Source of the DNA: CAYGVT01 sp964353355
GTDB lineage: Archaea; Thermoplasmatota; DTKX01; GCA-020343715
Direction of reading: 5' to 3'
Assembly (NCBI GenBank): GCA_964353355.1
Contig: CAYGVT010000057.1
Span: forward strand, 1 to 22,468
DNA length: 22,468 nt
The first letter of the stretch is position 1, and the number at the start of each line of letters is the position of its first letter. This document shows positions 20,462 through 22,468 of the stretch, piece after piece. A program made the translations under genes and the position numbers. Below the pieces are notes generated by a model. That model was given only the letters and a program-made list of their open reading frames with translations. It was not told where the DNA came from and ran no database searches.

Positions 20462-21508
20462 ATGATGGGCTCGGTCAGATGCCCCTCGTGCGGGCGGGAG
20501 AATGCCGTCGAGACCGTGAGGCTCTACCGCATGTGCTCGGGCTGCGGCATGGCAATGGAGGTCCCGACGGCGGAGGCCCAGGTCGCCCCTCCACAGGCCG
20601 CCTACCACGGCGGCCAGGCTCCCCCGACGGTGACGGCACCGCCCTCGGGGCCCCCGCCGCCCTACGCGTCCCCGCCCTACGGGGCCCCCGCTGGCTACCA
20701 GTACCCCTACCCCTACCCCTATCCCCCGCAGTACCCCCCGATGTACCCCGCGCCCTATCCCTATCCGTACCCCTACGCGATGGGACCGCCCCCGAGCAAC
20801 CACCCGGGAGTCTACGAGAAGCCGGAGGAGCCGCGCCGGCTCGACCTGGGCGCGCTCGTGAGCGTGCTCTTCCGGCCGAGGGACGCGTTCCGCGACCTGT
20901 ACGGCCACACGGACTCGCGGATGGGCCTCATGGTCGTCGTGATTCTCACCATCATCGAGGGGCTCATAAGCCTCACGCTCAGCCTCACTGTCCTCTCGGA
21001 GGCCGAATCGACCGGGTTCAGCCTGTACGGCTCGCTGGCGGGTGGCATCGCCGTGGTGACCTTCGGGGTGGGCATCGTGACATCCCTCGCCATGTTCATC
21101 GGCGTGTGCTACTTCGCGCACGCGCTCCTCAAGAGCAGCCCTACCACCCTGAGGCCGAACCTTGACAAGACCATCGGCCTGCTGGGCTACGCGGCGATGC
21201 CGGGCCTCGTCATGGGCGTGCTCAACGTCGTCGTCGTGGGCAGCATGTCGGCGGCCCTGGCCGACCCGGGCGATACCAACATCACGGCGGCCGTCGGGTA
21301 CGTGATATTGACGCTCGTGCTCGCGCTCGTTGGCCTCATCTGGTCCCTATGGGTGCAGGGCCACGCGGTCTCGGTCGCGAACGACGCGCCCTGGGGCAAG
21401 TCGGCGCTCATCGTCTTCGTGGCGTCCATCCTGGTGGGCATCATCGTCTTCGTCATCGCGATGCTCATCGTCGCCATCTTCGGTCTCGCCACCTTCCAGG
21501 GTGTGTGA
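20462..21508 (+). CDS. Zinc-ribbon, Pro/Tyr-rich linker, Yip1-type membrane protein
   Basis: The 348-residue product has an N-terminal zinc ribbon (Cys7, Cys10, Cys25, Cys28; CPSCGREN and CSGCGMAM). A linker of Pro and Tyr follows at about residues 63-111, with runs such as YPYPYPYPPQYPP. A Yip1-like membrane domain from about 128 contains VSVLFRPRDAFRDLYGH, typical of the family's N-terminal amphipathic segment, and about five membrane helices (155-178, 191-219, 237-262, 275-298, 313-338). Yip1-domain proteins shape or organise membranes in eukaryotes; prokaryotic members are uncharacterised. Ribbon and linker should lie in the cytoplasm. ATG 20462 fits the TATA box; a second ATG follows directly. 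The gene stands alone, followed by mobile DNA. Confidence 0.85.
   Translation: MMGSVRCPSCGRENAVETVRLYRMCSGCGMAMEVPTAEAQVAPPQAAYHGGQAPPTVTAPPSGPPPPYASPPYGAPAGYQYPYPYPYPPQYPPMYPAPYPYPYPYAMGPPPSNHPGVYEKPEEPRRLDLGALVSVLFRPRDAFRDLYGHTDSRMGLMVVVILTIIEGLISLTLSLTVLSEAESTGFSLYGSLAGGIAVVTFGVGIVTSLAMFIGVCYFAHALLKSSPTTLRPNLDKTIGLLGYAAMPGLVMGVLNVVVVGSMSAALADPGDTNITAAVGYVILTLVLALVGLIWSLWVQGHAVSVANDAPWGKSALIVFVASILVGIIVFVIAMLIVAIFGLATFQGV
20696..20776 (+). repeat. Pro-Tyr microrepeat (TACCCC/TATCCC units) in the Yip1 linker
   Basis: Tandem TACCCC and TATCCC hexamers encode alternating Tyr-Pro. The tract is prone to slippage, so linker length may differ between strains. It lies between the zinc ribbon and the membrane domain. 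Confidence 0.7.
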
Positions 21509-21514
21509 ACGGGT

Positions 21515-21532
21515 CACCGCCCCGGGACGGTG
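21515..21532 (+). terminator. Possible hairpin after the Yip1 gene
   Basis: CACCG (21515-21519) and CGGTG (21528-21532) form a 5-bp stem with an 8-base loop, 6 bases after the stop. There is no T-run. The rest of the gap to 21615 shows nothing recognisable. Confidence 0.25.
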
Positions 21533-21615
21533 CGCCCACCCCAGACGACCGATTGGCCCGCGCCACGCGTTCCCCGTCGGTGCTCCCGCCGGGAGGGGAA
21601 CCCCAATTTAATATT

Positions 21616-21654
21616 GGCTCTCCCGGGTTCTGTGTGGGTGAAGATATGAGCCCC
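21616..21654 (+). mobile_element. Probable left end of an ISL3-family insertion sequence
   Basis: The stretch starts GGCTCTCCCGGGTTCTGTG and lies 58 bases before the transposase ATG. ISL3 elements usually begin with a GGCTCT-like or GGTTCT-like inverted repeat. The eight bases just before it (TTAATATT, 21608-21615) are AT-rich, as expected for the 8-bp target duplication of this family. The opposite end lies outside the window, so neither repeat nor duplication can be confirmed here. Confidence 0.5.
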
Positions 21655-21673
21655 TAAAGACATTCGAGCCTCC

Positions 21674-22468
21674 ATGGAAGACACGGATCTCTACCGTCAT
21701 CTCCTCGGCCTGGAACCACCGTGGTTCGTATCCAAGGTGGAGCTGAACATGAAGGACCAGCGCGTTGATGTCTGGACGGACCACGAAGAGAAGGTCCTGT
21801 GGACGTGCCCTGTCTGCAATAAAGTCCTTCCCGTCTATGACCACACGGACGAGCGCGTCTGGAGACACCTCGACAGCTGCCAGTTCATGACCTACCTCCA
21901 TGCCCGGCCCCCAAGGGTCGAGTGCCCCGACCACGGGGTCGTCCAGGTAAGACTGCCCTGGGCGGAGGAGAGAGCCCGGTTCACGGCGATGTTCGAGCGC
22001 TTCGCCATCGACGTCCTGAAGGAGTGCTCCGTCACCGGGGCGATGAACATCCTGCGCATCAGCTGGGACGAGGCCTGGCACATCATGGAGAAGGCGGTCC
22101 GGAGAGGTCTGGTTGCCAAGAAGGGAGTCGTCCTTGAGCACATCGGCGTCGACGAGAAGTCCATCGCAAAGGGACACTCCTACGTCACCGTCGTTTGCGA
22201 CCTCGACGGCTGCACGGTCGAGTACGTGGCCGAGGAGCGCAAGCAGAAGAGCCTGGACGGTTACTTCGAGAGCCTCTCGGAAGAGCAATTGAAGGGCATC
22301 AAGGGCATCGCCATGGACATGTGGGAGCCGTACATCAACTCCGTGCGAGAGCACGTCCCTGACGCTCAGGAGAAGATCGTCTTCGACCGGTACCATATCA
22401 TGCGGCAGATGAACGATGCCGTGGACACGGTCAGGAAGAGGGAGAACCGGGAGCTGCGCGAGGCCGGG
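21674..22468 (+). CDS. ISL3-family transposase, N-terminal 265 residues (cut by window edge)
   Basis: Translation from ATG 21674 is open to the window end. A zinc finger (Cys45, Cys48, Cys69, Cys84 and His87; CPVCNK ... CPDHG) precedes an HTH segment around residues 118-140. The DDE core begins at Asp160 in IGVDEKSIAKG and Asp215 in IAMDMWEPYINSV; the motif FDRYHIMRQMN follows. These are ISL3 transposase hallmarks. The catalytic Glu should lie beyond the window. The frame is intact so far. Upstream AT-rich bases at 21606-21614 could provide a TATA box contributed by the target site. Confidence 0.92.
   Translation, partial: MEDTDLYRHLLGLEPPWFVSKVELNMKDQRVDVWTDHEEKVLWTCPVCNKVLPVYDHTDERVWRHLDSCQFMTYLHARPPRVECPDHGVVQVRLPWAEERARFTAMFERFAIDVLKECSVTGAMNILRISWDEAWHIMEKAVRRGLVAKKGVVLEHIGVDEKSIAKGHSYVTVVCDLDGCTVEYVAEERKQKSLDGYFESLSEEQLKGIKGIAMDMWEPYINSVREHVPDAQEKIVFDRYHIMRQMNDAVDTVRKRENRELREAG

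Noticed and set aside
19256..21121. 621-residue minus-strand frame across the iron-sulfur and Yip1 genes
   Set aside because: It crosses two well-supported genes on the other strand and shows only shadow composition.

Overview
The window is archaeal chromosome. It carries eS8 and SRP19 homologues, TATA boxes about 25-28 bp upstream of starts with little or no leader (8964 minus, 16859, 17842, 20462 plus), Shine-Dalgarno sites of the GGAGGTGAT type, and PKD-rich single-span surface proteins. High GC and the mix of families suggest an uncultured Thermoplasmatota-like euryarchaeon. That placement is inference; the window holds no rRNA or tRNA.

Layout. Both edges are mobile DNA. On the left is the 3' end of a TnpB gene (2-376) with hairpins at its end. 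On the right is the 5' end of an ISL3-type transposase (from 21674) with its probable left terminus. Next to TnpB lies a damaged membrane-protein gene with no in-frame stop (about 373-947). Housekeeping genes follow: rtcB (977-2431, plus), the convergent eS8-SRP19 operon (3242-2486, minus), and a DUF2148 iron-sulfur protein (3349-3939) divergent from eS8 across one shared TATA-like element.

The middle is a cell-envelope block. It holds a 1673-residue secreted, membrane-anchored papain-family protease with Ig-like and PKD repeats (8964-3943, minus). A 35-residue protein is translationally coupled to a polytopic membrane protein (10237-9064, minus). A cadherin-like/PKD surface protein lies at 10408-12264. 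A 1081-residue surface protein (16596-13351, minus) has two seven-repeat beta-propeller blocks, calcium-binding type repeats, a long coiled-coil stalk and a C-terminal anchor. Between the last two sits a compact pair: a small ribbon-helix-helix-like DUF2683 protein overlapping a JAMM metalloprotease, preceded by three 10-bp-phased direct repeats.

The right part holds an MBL-fold hydrolase with a His-rich tail (16859-17767), an overlapping GlcD-like FAD oxidase plus GlcF/HdrD-like CCG iron-sulfur protein (17842-20419) that probably oxidises a 2-hydroxyacid, and a zinc-ribbon Yip1-type membrane protein (20462-21508).

The strongest candidates for something new are: the DUF2683-JAMM pair with its phased repeats; the TnpB whose RuvC-II glutamate is Gly while a Glu sits 48 residues downstream; the coupled 35-residue protein; and three perfect palindromes in the divergent promoter region at 16734-16808. 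No CRISPR array was seen. No gap above about 300 bases is empty apart from the damaged gene at 373-947.
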